Source of the DNA: Saprolegnia diclina VS20
Taxonomy: Eukaryota; Oomycota; Saprolegniomycetes; Saprolegniales; Saprolegniaceae
Assembly (NCBI RefSeq): GCF_000281045.1
Contig: NW_008246090.1
Coordinates: 577,659-623,996 of the forward strand
DNA length: 46,338 nt
Direction: 5' to 3'
Part shown: piece by piece, positions 30,901 through 41,212 of the stretch
How the letters are laid out: each line of letters begins with the position of its first letter
How positions within the stretch are numbered: position 1 is the stretch's first letter
Translations under genes and position numbers: made by a program
Notes under the pieces: model-generated
Databases searched by the model: none
What the model saw: the letters and a program-made list of their open reading frames with translations, nothing else
Told to the model about the DNA's origin: nothing

Positions 30901-33419
30901 GCAATGTGTCTTGGACGAAGCGCAGTGTCGACGGTAGCCGCACCGCGCCAATGGCATGCAGTTCGAGTCGCCGCTGCCGCATTTGCACCAAGCGCAGGAA
31001 CACACGCTGCTGCAAAAACATGCGAGCGACGGCCTGTATCCGCACGGCCGCACGCCGCTTGCGCCGAAAGCCGACGAGGCTTTTCCTAGCATAAGTGATG
31101 AGAGACTGCAATTTGTCCAGTTGACAACTTTTGTAGCCAATGGCGCTTGATGAGGCCCACGGCATGGACGTAGCGCTGTAGGTCGAGAATCGCCTGGCGC
31201 GCCTTGCGACTGCGAAAGAGCACTTGGATCCGGCGTGCGTACGCGTGCACCTTGAGGCGCCAGTAGCGCAGTCGGCCGAGCATGCCGCGCACAAGGCGCT
31301 GGATCGCGGTTGCGGCCACGTGCTGTTGCCGCCGGTGACGCCGGCGCGTCGCTTCATCCGACCGCTTGCGCAGTCGCCGGACGCGGCGCCGGGTCGTGGC
31401 ACCACGCAACGCAGCCTGGAGCGTTGTGGCCGCCTTGTGCTTTTGCTCGAGCGACGGTTCACGCCAGGCTTTGGTGACCGTGTCGGTGACTTGCAGCAGT
31501 AGTTTGTTGACGCCTTTGGCTTGCGACCGCTGCCGAGTGAGCTGGCGCTGGTCTTTTCGAAACGTTTTTTTAGCGAGCTTGCGCGCCTTGATGGCCTTGG
31601 CGCGCGCCTTCTGGAGCTGTTTCAACTGGCACTGGGATCGATACCGGCGGTACGCACGCTGAATGATGCTGGCCGCGGGGCCCATGCGAAGCGCATACCG
31701 TCGACGCAGTCGATATGCAGCCATCATGCGCCACCATGCTTGGAGTTGGATCACTTTGAGGACGCTCTTGGCGTGGCGTCGACGCATGGCCGCAAACTTG
31801 GCCTTGCGTGCAACCCGGCGCTTGCGCACAGTCCGCTGCACGAGCAACACGGCGCCGATCAAGCGCACGTCGTACGCTTTGGTCGCCGCCACCGCCGCCG
31901 CGTACTGCGCACGCAGTGCCACTGCCTCTAGCTTTCGCAGCAGTGTCCGGAGCCGTCGGGCGAGCCAGCCCCGCACATATGCCTGCAGCGTGATCGATGC
32001 CGCCGTCTCTTTTTGGCGCCGCACCAGCTGTAGAAAGCGCGCCCAGAGCGCCGTGCGCTGGCGGTAAAACCGCTGCAGGCGGATGGCCGCCGAAATGCGG
32101 GCTGCCGCTCGCGCGCGGGCACACGCAAGAGCATAGCTGCGAACCGCGCGCGTGAGCACGCGCGCGGCGGCGTCCTTCTTTGTGAGCAGCCGCGCAAGGA
32201 GACGCGCCTCGCGTTCTCGCTGCTGCTCGACCAAGTGGCGTCGCAGGCGGCGCTCGTGGCGGGCGACAGCTTGGCGCCACGCGCATTGGACAACAAGGGC
32301 CGCCGCGCTGTAAGCGATGACGCGGCATGCAAGCGTGCTTGTGCGCCAAGATGCAAAGCCGTAGACAAGGGCGTTGTAGCGCATGCGGACCAGCGCTGCA
32401 TGGACGCGGTCCATCGCCTGGTGGATATGCTTGGACGCGTATGGGCCTTTTCCAAACCCATACAAGACATCCAGGGGCAGCCAGCGCTGGACGCTGTCGA
32501 GCGCCGAGTGGAGCGACGTGGTGGCCGCGGTCACGCGGCCCTCTTGCATCTTTGCGTCGGCTAGGTGCGATGCGTGCTGCTGGTGCACGTAGGTCAAATG
32601 CTGTTTCTCTAGTTCGCGGTGCCACGCCAGCCACGTGGCCAGAACGCTGTCCGAGACGTCGCAATCATTGTGTTGCATTTGCTTGGCGTCGTTGGCTTCC
32701 GTGTCGTGTGACAGAGACCGCGTCGATGGTGTCATCAGTAGCGTGGACCGGCGCGCGGTAGTCTCACGCCGGGAGCGCAAAAGCACGTTGACGTCTTCGA
32801 GCGCCATGCGACTCCGCTCGACAGCGTCGATCGCGAGTGCCGGCGCACTGCGTTGCCGGCGTCGACCGAGCAAGACTGGCTTGGTGGGACTCGTGCCCCG
32901 CTGCAGATTGCCATACACGTTGTGGCGGTGGTGGAGCCGGCCCAAGGACGTGACGTGGCGCGCGTGAATGGCCTCGTCCGCAAACGCTTCGAGCTGGTTG
33001 ACGGCTGCGAGGTCGGCCTCGCGAGGCTTGGGCAAGCGCGCGACCCACTGCCGCGTTCGCGGCGTCAGCACGTGCAACATGGGCAGCGAGAGCGCCTCTT
33101 GCAGTGGGGCGACGACGGGCGTGCTGCTGCACCGCCGCGCGCCGCGCAGACTGCCATGGCGCGTCGGCGACGTTTCAAGCGCCGCCGGTTGGAGCAACTC
33201 GGCGACCATGGCGGGCTGGTGCAAGTAGGCGTCGAGCGATGGACGCGGTGCGGGCACGTCGCGCGGCCGCTTCTTGGACCGCTTTGGTGCGTCCAGGCGC
33301 GCATGGGAGCGCTGCAGCACGTGACGCCACTGCGTCGGGTTGTACGCCTCGCACTTTTCAAGGTCGAGCGCGAGCTTGATGTACGCGCCAAGGCTGGCGT
33401 CGTCGCCGCGCTCTGCCAT
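27940..33419 (-). CDS. large IQ-motif / WW-like / B-box scaffold protein
   Basis: A long first exon (33419-31129) plus about nine short-intron exons run to the stop at 27940, giving roughly 1,650 residues. At least a dozen IQ-type calmodulin-binding motifs occur (ASITLQAYVRGWLARR, AATTLQAALRGATTRR, ASIIQRAYRRYRSQ, AAVRIQAVARMFLQQR and others). Near 30.2-30.1 kb is a WW-like unit (NWKSGAKSYKNLVTGVTTY), degenerate because its second Trp is Tyr. Two B-box-like zinc modules follow at 29.9-29.5 kb (YCLECDDAVCADC with CRLC; then CIDGHAPYCDACYPHYH and CVECQAKV...CTVC...CKKC). One more IQ motif follows, then a helical C-terminus. Splicing is supported by frame continuity, e.g. the joined YIVYC/MKHESTPSEK and YCL/ECDD. 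The long IQ array suggests calmodulin or myosin-light-chain binding and a cytoskeletal or flagellar scaffold. Two adjacent genes remain possible but less likely. Confidence 0.72.
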
Positions 33420-33885
33420 CGGGTATATGTGAAACCGCGATGCGCCGTTTCGCTCCGTGATTCCAGCCTGTCGTCAGCGACTTGTAAGACAGATTGTCCA
33501 GTCTCCACATCGTCGCCAAGGCCCGCAAGCTCCTGGAGCATACAACTATGATGACGATGAATTGAGCTACAGGCTCCCGACAGGTTTCAATTGACAAAGT
33601 TTCAAAGGCAAAATAGTAGAAAAGAAAGATAGTTGATGTTAGCGTAGCCGAAAAAGCAGACTAGATATAAAACGTATACAAAGGGTCCAGGTCGTGCCTC
33701 ATACTGACGTGCAAATCATGGGGTATCCAGCATTGCATTCGGATGAGCGAGTTTTGATCATTGGCACGACCGTTGGACAGGGAGAGACGAAACGCGGCGG
33801 CGGCGTGGTGTACCAAAGCGTCATGTATTCACAAGAGGTTAGCAAACCATGACGTGCGCCAAAGGCTGAGGCCGCTTGTAGCCAT
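33420..33885. other. intergenic region
   Basis: Between the start of the IQ gene and the 3' end of the uS19 gene (both minus strand). No gene or repeat is supported. Confidence 0.45.
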
Positions 33886-34571
33886 TTACAAGGGGATGAA
33901 GCGGTTCTGGTGCATGGCGTTGATACCGGGGCGACCGTGGGCGACGGGCTTGTACGTGATCGAGAGTTCACCAAGGTAGTGACCGACCATCTCGGGCTAG
34001 ACATACAGAATGAGCGCCTGCCCGGGTGTCGGGATATATCAGAAAAGCTCTCTTGGGTCGCCCCGTACACAGAACGGTCACAAAGGGAGGAGAGTCGAGG
34101 CGCGTGACGTAGCCACGGCCTGCTCTTCGGGTACAAAGGCCCTCCTCCCCCGAGAGCTGTGATATATGTTCTGGAACACACCTTGATTTCGACACCGTTG
34201 AACGACTTGCCGTTGTAGATACCGATGACCGAGCCGATCATCTCGGGGACGACGATCATGTTACGGAGGTGCGTCTTGATACCACGCGGGCGCTCAAGGG
34301 GCTTGGCCTCCTGCTTGGCCTTGCGCAGGCGCTTGATGAGCGCCATCGGCTTGCGCTTAAGACCACGCGAGAAGCGGCGGCGGGCGCGCGCGTTCACGAG
34401 GTCCATGAGCTCTTCGTGGTTGAGGTCGAGGAGCTTGTCAAGGTCCACGCCACGGTACGTGAACTTCTTGAAGGCGCGCTTCTTGCGGGCCGCAGCGATT
34501 TCGATCAGATCATGTTCGTCAGCCTACGCACCATGAGCCTTGGCTCTAAGACGCCGCTAAGACGCTACCAT
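33886..34571 (-). CDS. RPS15: 40S ribosomal protein S15 (uS19)
   Basis: Three minus-strand exons: 34571-34569 (the ATG alone), 34523-34182 and 33996-33886, giving 151 residues. The sequence carries the eukaryotic S15 signatures [92 protein letters not shown] and the terminal RFIPL. uS19 lies at the head of the small subunit and its C-terminal tail reaches the decoding site. Intron 1 (45 nt) separates the start codon from all other coding sequence, and intron 2 is 185 nt. The gene is divergent from P0, with 311 nt between start codons. Length and motifs are normal for the family. Confidence 0.97.
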
Positions 34572-34882
34572 GGTGTTCGTTTGGTACACTTTGGAAAGTG
34601 AAAACTCACGCGAGTTTGCCGTCGCCGTTGATTGGCCGAAACGACTGGCTATGGGCCCCTCCTGTCTCAAGCACCATACATTTCCTAAGTCCGCCTCGCT
34701 CGTCTAAGTGCGCTTTAAATCCAACGATTTAATTCTACATACAAACCACAACATATACAATACGAAACAGGGCCAAGTGCAATTTGGTTGGAGTTGGTGC
34801 ACTGGTCGGGCGACTAACTAACAAGCGCAAATCATTAACAAAAAAGGCGTGTGTCTCCCCAAGGTTAAACGACTACGTCAAG
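34572..34882. promoter_or_regulatory. bidirectional promoter of uS19 and uL10 genes
   Basis: The 311 nt between the two divergent ribosomal-protein start codons must hold both promoters and 5' leaders. TGATTGGCC, a CCAAT-box sequence in inverse, is at 34629-34637, about 58 nt from the uS19 ATG. A long A/T-rich stretch lies before the P0 gene. Shared control of the two genes is inference. Confidence 0.6.
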
Positions 34883-35833
34883 ATGGGCATCTCTATGGAA
34901 CGCAAGGGCGAATACTTTGTCAAGCTCGAGGGCTTGCTCGGTGACTACACCAAGATCTTCCTCGTGACGGTCGACAACGTCGGCTCGAACCAGATCCAGC
35001 AGATCCGTATCGCGCTCCGCGGCACGGGCGAGGTGCTCATGGGCAAGAACACGATGATCCGCAAGGTCTTCGCCAACTTCCTCAAGAAGAACCCGGGCCA
35101 CCCGCTTGAGCAGCTCATCCCGCTCCTCCGCGGCAACGTCGGCTTTGTCTTCACCAACTCGGACCTCGGCGAGGTGCGCAAGGTGCTTGACGACAACAAG
35201 GTCCCGGCCCCGGCCCGTATCGGTGCCATCGCCCCCGTCGATGTGTGGTGCCCGGCTGGTCCCACCGGCTGCGACCCCGGCCAGACCTCGTTCTTCCAGG
35301 CCCTCCAGATCGGTACCAAGATCCAGAAGGGTCAGATTGAAATCGTCTCGGACGTGCTCCTCACCAAGAAGGGCGAGAAGGTCGGCAACTCGGAGGCTGC
35401 GCTCCTCCAGAAGCTCAACATCCGCCCGTTCTCGTACGGTATGTCGATCGTGACGGTCTACGACAACGGCTCGATGTTCGACCCCGCTGTCCTCGACCTT
35501 ACGGAGGACGACCTCGTCAACAAGTTTGTCGCTGGTCTCCGCAACGTCGCCGCCGTCTCGCTCGCGCTTGGCTTCCCCACGCTCGCGTCGATCCCGCACT
35601 CGATCGCCAACGCCTTCAAGACGCTCGTCGCTGTCGCCGTCGAGTGCGAGTCGTTCTCGTTCAAGAAGGCCGACCCGTTCAAGGCCTTCCTTGCCGACCC
35701 GTCGGCCTTTGCCGCTGCCGCCCCGGCTGCCGGCGGTGCCGCCCCGGCCGCCGCTGCCGTCGAGGAGAAGAAGGCTGAGTCGGAGGAGGACGTCACGGCC
35801 GCTGGCATGTTCGGCGGTGGCTCGGACTACTAA
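34883..35833 (+). CDS. RPLP0: 60S acidic ribosomal protein P0 (uL10)
   Basis: A single exon of 316 residues. Recognisable P0 blocks are ERKGEYFVKLEGLL, LLGDYTKIFLVTVDNVGSNQIQQIRIALRG, VLMGKNTMIRK, LLRGNVGFVFTN, VPAPARIGAIAPVDVW, TGCDPGQTSFFQALQIGTKI and LNIRPFSYGM. They are followed by the Ala-rich hinge and acidic tail. P0 anchors the P1/P2 stalk that recruits elongation factors. The usual eukaryotic C-terminus (ESDDDMGFGLFD type) is here EEDVTAAGMFGGGSDY, retaining the acidic run, Met and Phe-Gly but extended by Ser-Asp-Tyr. Codon use is strongly biased to C/G third positions, as expected of a highly expressed gene. The ATG at 34883 matches the known P0 start. Confidence 0.97.
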   Translation: MGISMERKGEYFVKLEGLLGDYTKIFLVTVDNVGSNQIQQIRIALRGTGEVLMGKNTMIRKVFANFLKKNPGHPLEQLIPLLRGNVGFVFTNSDLGEVRKVLDDNKVPAPARIGAIAPVDVWCPAGPTGCDPGQTSFFQALQIGTKIQKGQIEIVSDVLLTKKGEKVGNSEAALLQKLNIRPFSYGMSIVTVYDNGSMFDPAVLDLTEDDLVNKFVAGLRNVAAVSLALGFPTLASIPHSIANAFKTLVAVAVECESFSFKKADPFKAFLADPSAFAAAAPAAGGAAPAAAAVEEKKAESEEDVTAAGMFGGGSDY

Positions 35834-36435
35834 GCGACTAGTCGTTTCCATCTCACCTTGGGTTTCGAGAAGCAATAAGATCTACCTAAGACTGCGTTGC
35901 CTCTCATCATAAGCATTTTTGTCGCCTTCTGCAAATGCTGCAAGAAGACCGTGCAAGCGGACGGGGGGCGGTGGGTTGGATTTGGCCGGTGATCGACTCA
36001 GTGACCCGAAGAGGAGACAGGAGTCGTGCAGCCACTCGTCAACTCGAGTACACAGCAACCCCGTAAGGTTTGCTGGTGCATACGGTACGTCTTGAGCCCC
36101 TTGGTCGTCTTGGGTCGGTACCAGGTCGGAAGTATGTGTTGTCGAGGATCTAGTGCATGCATCATCGAGTGACCTCGTCGTCATCGCAGATGTTTGGGCT
36201 CCAACAAATACTAGAAGCCGACTGATTGAGCCGAGGCGGGCAGTCGTTGCAGAGGTATTCAAGCATCGATCAACAGTGTGTGGGCCCTTGTCTGAGACCA
36301 GTGACCAGTCTTCTACTCTCCCGACCCGATGAGCAAAGCAAGTCCAAGACGCAGTGACGTACATGTATTGTACTAGTACTTGGTTTGACACTCGTGGCGA
36401 AACGGCAGCAGGGTTTTTTCAGAAAGGCCGCCCGT
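35834..36435. other. intergenic region
   Basis: No gene, RNA or repeat that I can support. Confidence 0.45.
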
Positions 36436-37627
36436 ATGAGCCTCAAGGACGCGGCCGAGCGCGTGAGTGCGATCGAACAAGCCTTCCACGACGACGCGAG
36501 TGCGTTGAGCGCGTCCAACTCGGACGCTGCGATGCGCTTGACGGTGCTTACGGCTGTGGGTCGCCACGGCGACGCGTTCACGGAAGCGGCGCAAGGAGGC
36601 CGCGCCGCCGAGGTCGAGCGGTACCTCGAGCAAGGCCTCGATGTCAACACCAAGCACTCGGTAGCCGCGATGCATTCGTGTCATTTTCATGCTGCTGCGA
36701 CTAGGAGCTCGGGTGGACCGCGCTGCACATGGCGGCCGCCAACGGCCACGAAGACATTGTGCGGCTTCTGCTGCGACACGGCGCCGACCAATCCAAGATA
36801 TCGTCGGTACTGTGGTCCTTGCATCGCGCACGCGTCGAGGCTATTCGATGCAAATAGAAGAAGGAGAAGACACCGCTCGAGCTCGCGGTGCAGCGCGGCC
36901 ATAGCTCGATCGCCAACCTCCTTCGCAGTACTACGTCGAATGCTCGAGGTTGTGCCACTGTGATATTCACTTCGTAGAGGGTTCGTGGGGCAGCAGCTCG
37001 GCGTCGCACGAAGAGTTTGTCGAAGCCGGCCGGCGCGGCCTCACAGACGTGCTCCGGCGCCTCCTTGGGGACGGTGTCCAGGTTCACGTGACCAACGTAC
37101 AATATTGTCAACCGCACTTTCGAAAAAATGGACGTATTAGCGCTACGGTGTCTCGGCGCTCATGTTTGCTGCCGACCAAGGGCACGTTGAGGCGACGCGT
37201 CTCCTGCTGCACCACGGCGCCGACCCGAAGAGCCTCACGGTACACCTGCGCCGTCCGACGCGGCTCACGTTGGCGGTGACTAGAAGTTTGGGCAGCCGCT
37301 CTTTCTGTCGGTGATTGACCACGGGCATACCAAGATCGCCCAGCTCTTTCTCGACTACGGCGCGCCCGTCCAGATGGCGACCGTGCGCATGGACAGATCG
37401 CAAGCGGCGTTAAGATAGTATGCGTGGGATAGGACGACCTCGTGACGGGACTGCACATTGCGGCCGAGCGCGGGCACGCCGACTTGTGCCAGCTCCTTTT
37501 GCGCTACAACGCCGACAAGAGCGCGCGCACGGCGAGCGGCGACACGCCGTACCGCGTCGCGTACCGGAACGAGATGCTTGCGACTCAAACGACGAGCGGC
37601 GAGACGTTGGAAGTCTTACTGTCCTAA
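36436..37627 (+). CDS. ankyrin-repeat protein
   Basis: About seven exons with short GT..AG introns (36661-36704, 36807-36857, and four more). After a helical N-terminus (MSLKDAAERVSAIEQAF), ankyrin repeats follow one another: FTEAAQGGRAAEVERYLEQG, GWTALHMAAANGHEDIVRLLLRHGA, KTPLELAVQRGHSSIANLL, RRGLTDVLRRLLGDG, SALMFAADQGHVEATRLLLHHGA, PLFLSVIDHGHTKIAQLFLDYGA, and TGLHIAAERGHADLCQLLLRYNA. Introns lie between repeats, so exons approximate repeat units. The repeats form a protein-binding surface; no catalytic or membrane segment is seen, so it is probably a cytosolic adaptor. Stop at 37625-37627. Exact splice choice at the exon containing 36970-37100 is less certain. Confidence 0.8.
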
Positions 37628-37916
37628 GCGCCAAGTCCCATTTTCATGTCGAGGAAACCTCCAACTTTTCGCCTTGTCAGAGACTTAAGACACCTTGTCG
37701 TCGTCGCGGAATGTCGACGGCGCCTCGACGACATTTGTTTCGCTCTATTATTATATCTTCCGGCGAGTGCTGCTAGCTGAAATCAAAGTCGCGCGCCCCA
37801 CCACCACACCTCGGGGGGCGTTCTTGCTGGGCGTGTTGCCGCGGGGCGTGTTGCTTGACGCTACCAACGTCGAAGTTGACAGTTTCCACGAACCTCCAAC
37901 GCGCTGATAAGCTTCG
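37628..37916. other. short intergenic region
   Basis: Under 300 nt; no feature recognised, though a non-coding or signal-peptide exon of the following gene could lie here. Confidence 0.3.
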
Positions 37917-38477
37917 ATGGGACCACCAACGCCGATTCTCCGCTTCTCGGCCGACGCGACCCTCTTTTATTGTTGGGTCGACATGCAAGCCACGACGTCT
38001 CCGGTGGCATTCTGCCGCAGCGGGTTCGTTGCCTGTCTGGATCCAACGAGCACCAACAATAGCTCTTTCGCGTGTTGCTGCAGTACGACTGCCGCCTGTT
38101 TGAATCCCGGGTCGTCCAACTGCCACTGCGGCGGCGACCCAGCGCAGACGAGCGAGAGCTTTCTGCGCTTCTTGACGCCACTCGCCGTCGCGATTGGGGT
38201 CTTCCTCTTGCACGTCATTTGGCAACGGGTCGTCCGGCGGCTGCCTGCGTACCAGCGCGCGCATCGCCAATGGCACGAGAAGGAGCAGATCATCAACGCC
38301 GCTATCGTTATGCCCATGTTTGTGCCCGTGGACGAGCCGGTGGGGCTGCCCCAGCTGCTCGCCGCGCTGGACGCTTGCCGGATCCACGAAGCGGTTGTCT
38401 CGACCGACGCGATCGAGGTGACGCTGCCTCGATGTTTCACGGCGCCCTCGCTACCAACATCGTCCAGTCCCCCATGA
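37917..38477 (+). CDS. Cys-rich single-pass membrane protein, unknown
   Basis: A single frame of 186 residues without a recognised family. The N-terminal half is rich in cysteine (FACCCSTTAACLNPG, NCHCGG). It is followed by a clear hydrophobic segment (FLTPLAVAIGVFLLHVIWQ, ~residues 86-104), then a basic stop-transfer stretch (RVVRRL) and an ~80-residue tail presumed cytosolic. Pattern suggests type III or signal-anchor topology with a disulphide-rich outer part. No N-terminal signal peptide is present, so an upstream exon may be missing. The neighbouring ankyrin gene is on the same strand but there is no evident functional link. Confidence 0.5.
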   Translation: MGPPTPILRFSADATLFYCWVDMQATTSPVAFCRSGFVACLDPTSTNNSSFACCCSTTAACLNPGSSNCHCGGDPAQTSESFLRFLTPLAVAIGVFLLHVIWQRVVRRLPAYQRAHRQWHEKEQIINAAIVMPMFVPVDEPVGLPQLLAALDACRIHEAVVSTDAIEVTLPRCFTAPSLPTSSSPP

Positions 38478-38561
38478 CATGCAGAATAGTACAAATGTAT
38501 GAGTTAGTATATCGTATGTTCAGTATTCTTTATCTATCTAGACGCGGGAGGGTGGCGGAGC

Positions 38562-40211
38562 TTACTCCCACGGGTACGAAGCCGGCGCGGCCGGTGCGTC
38601 GTTCGGTGGCAACGCCGCGGCTGGTGTCGCATCAGGTTGCAGCGCGGCCATCGTCGAGGCTGCATGCAGCTGCATGTCATGCACGAGCTTGTCTTCCATG
38701 ACCATCGACACGTGCCCGAGGCTCTCGAGGAGCGACGGTGCCTTCTCGGCTGCAAAGGCCCGGAGATCTTCGAGTAGTTCGTACGCCGACGCCATAGTGA
38801 GCTTGGACCTTGGTGGCGGTGGTGGCTTCTTTTGCTCGAGCAGACTCCACTCTTCGGTAAACATGAGTTGCGTCGGCAAGTGGTCGTCGACTGCGATGAA
38901 CTCGAGAGGGCCGAGCACGAGCGACGGCTCGACGATCGGGACGATCACGGCATAGTACAAGGCGAGAAGCGCCGCGAGGTCGTCCGAGGGGCCGATTGGG
39001 TGCCGCGCAAAGCTGGCGACGCACGTCGACGGCGCGACGCTTGCCCAGGCGTCGGCGACCCATGTAAGGACGCGGGGTCCATCGACGGACGCGGCGACTT
39101 GAAGCTTGCGCTGGGCGAGCACGTGTCGAAGCAGTCGCACGCGGTACGTGTCCTTGAACGTTTGGAGGATGCCATGCAAGAGCGGGCAGCCGCCTTGCGG
39201 GCCAAAGGTAGCCGACGGACACACGCGCACCGTGACGTGCGCGAGGTCGACGTCCGACGAATGGCACGGCGTGCTGGGCAGGAGCAGCAGAATCTTGCGG
39301 TTGCAAAGCTTCATGTCGGCGTCGAGCGAGAGAAGCCAGTCGTGGAAGATGTCGGCGGTCATCCATGCTTGCGGCGCCTTCTTCATGCCTAGCGCTTCGA
39401 GCGACGCGTCGACCTTGACCTCGCTCCCAACGATGAGCGGCGGAATCTTGTGCGACCCTGTCGCGTTGCAGCACAGCAAGAGAGTGATGACGTCGGCGTC
39501 TTCTTGCAGTGAGAGCGAGTGGTCTTTTAGGTCGCGGAGAAGCCGACCGGCCGTGTCGGGCAACGTCTGGTAGAGCAGCTGCGTCTCCGAGCCCGAGAAG
39601 ACATCGTCGGGCGCATAGAGCTTGAGAAGCTCCAGCATGCGCTCCGAGGCATACCAATCGCCCCACTCTTCCAAGGACGGGTCGGGGAGGTCCATTGCCA
39701 TGGGCAGTGGCGGCGCCGTCGCGGCGTGGCGCTGCTTCCGGAACGAGATGTGGTGGCGCTTGCAGAACGCCTCGAGCCAGCCGTTCGAAGCCTTGAACGA
39801 CTGCGCTTGCGGCACACGCTTGGCGAGCTCGAGCGCTTTTTCTTGCACCTTGCTGCCGGAAATCGGGCCTTTCTGCGCCTTGTACCAGTCCCAGACCATG
39901 TTGTTGAGCACTTCATGGCGTGCCTTGCGCTTGGGCGCATTCGATGGCGGCGCTTCAGCTTCGTACAAGGTCTTGGCCTTCTTCTTCAAGATGTTGTTGA
40001 CCGTGCCAAGGCCAATGTCGAAGTCACGGGCGAGATGGCGCTGGCTCACGCCAGAGTCGGCCCGCTGAATGAGATCGATCTTCTCAACTAGTGACGTCTC
40101 GCGCCGCTGCCGCTTGCGCTTCGGGAAGAGCGCAATCGCTTCGTCCGCGCTCGTACTCGACGGCGTGGCCGCGGCCACGAACGGCTCGTCGCCTGCCAGC
40201 AACGACGCCAT
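38562..40211 (-). CDS. domesticated pogo/Tigger-type transposase (CENP-B-like), catalytically dead
   Basis: An uninterrupted 549-residue frame. N-terminal psq-type HTH (SLVEKIDLIQRADSG, ARDFDIGLGTVNNILKKK) and CENP-B-type DNA-binding domain (VQEKALELAKRV, NGWLEAFCKRHHI) precede a DDE superfamily core. Core blocks align with the pogo family: LLLCCNATGSHKIPPLIVG, WMTADIFHDWL, RKILLLL, ILQTFKDTYR. The three positions that should be catalytic acids are changed: SGSET for xxDET, LLLPSTPCH for LLLDNxPxH, and CPLLHG for QPLDQG. The frame is nevertheless intact, with normal codon use, and no terminal inverted repeats were seen next to it. This fits a domesticated DNA-binding protein. TATCCGGA at 40220 and TCCGGATA at 40241 lie immediately upstream. 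An earlier GTG is in frame but ATG 40211 is preferred. Confidence 0.85.
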   Translation of the reverse strand: MASLLAGDEPFVAAATPSSTSADEAIALFPKRKRQRRETSLVEKIDLIQRADSGVSQRHLARDFDIGLGTVNNILKKKAKTLYEAEAPPSNAPKRKARHEVLNNMVWDWYKAQKGPISGSKVQEKALELAKRVPQAQSFKASNGWLEAFCKRHHISFRKQRHAATAPPLPMAMDLPDPSLEEWGDWYASERMLELLKLYAPDDVFSGSETQLLYQTLPDTAGRLLRDLKDHSLSLQEDADVITLLLCCNATGSHKIPPLIVGSEVKVDASLEALGMKKAPQAWMTADIFHDWLLSLDADMKLCNRKILLLLPSTPCHSSDVDLAHVTVRVCPSATFGPQGGCPLLHGILQTFKDTYRVRLLRHVLAQRKLQVAASVDGPRVLTWVADAWASVAPSTCVASFARHPIGPSDDLAALLALYYAVIVPIVEPSLVLGPLEFIAVDDHLPTQLMFTEEWSLLEQKKPPPPPRSKLTMASAYELLEDLRAFAAEKAPSLLESLGHVSMVMEDKLVHDMQLHAASTMAALQPDATPAAALPPNDAPAAPASYPWE

Positions 40212-41212
40212 GCCACGCGTATCCGGATTCCGCCGTAATGTCCGGATACTCTGCCACGGTTCGTACACTATTTACGTCCATGAGGATAGCGCCCCTACAC
40301 CGCCGGCTGTCGGCACAACGTTGCGCGGCGTACTGGATTCACGAGTACCGTAATGGCGTGATGGGTTTCGAACTTGCGCCTTTTCGTGCTGTGCCCAACG
40401 ACGTTGCCAATACGATCTTATTGAACACTATTTGATGGATACGTGACCATGTGACGATGTTGAAGCTTGATGTTGAAGCAGCGCCACCCAACCTGGCCCG
40501 CCCAGGCGGCCACGATGGATGGCTTCGACATGCTTCACTCGGCATCACCTTCGGCGACCATCGCTGGCGCGGTGCGATGGCTCGGAGTTCATGATGGCGG
40601 CGCCGTGCTCGTAGCGCAATTGAGTTTCGCAATTGAGCTTCACGATGGCGCTGGCTGCTTCAAGCCCAAGGGCCACCTGCAGGCACAGAGAATCAACGTT
40701 GAAGTTGGCTATCACTATCGAGTGCATCCTTGGAGCCCACGGCTCGAGCCCGTCATTGACAGACCTCCATCGCAACCAAGCGGCGGCTAGGAAATGAACA
40801 ATTGCGGGCGCAGATAGCAGGATCCCTCGAGAGGCCAAGCATGTACCTTCGCGACGGGCCAGGGCTGCGTGGCGCCAACGGCCAATCGTGGCGCCCAATC
40901 TCCACTTGCACCCGGCGCCTGCCGTCCACCAATGGCATCGCACATGTCGCATGTGGTGGATGTGGCGAGCTCAAAAATCAAGCAAACTCAATTTCCTTTC
41001 GTGGCCCCACAAAATCCACGTGGTGTTGACGCGACACGAGCCTTTTGAGTTGCATGCTTACAAATTGAGTTGTATGCTTACAAACACCAAATAGAGGAGG
41101 CTTTGAAACGCAACCGGCCGCTGATTGGCCGATGCGTTGAGTTTCGTCAAAAGGTGTCGAAAGGCGACGTGGGGTTGCGACACACGACGCCACTTCATTT
41201 CCTTTCGTGATC
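40212..41212. other. intergenic region with short repeats
   Basis: No gene supported. Contains a 20-bp tandem duplication at 41045-41084 (TTGAGTTGCATGCTTACAAA, one mismatch in the second copy) and TGATTGGCC at 41122-41130, about 90 nt before the isocitrate dehydrogenase start. Confidence 0.5.
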
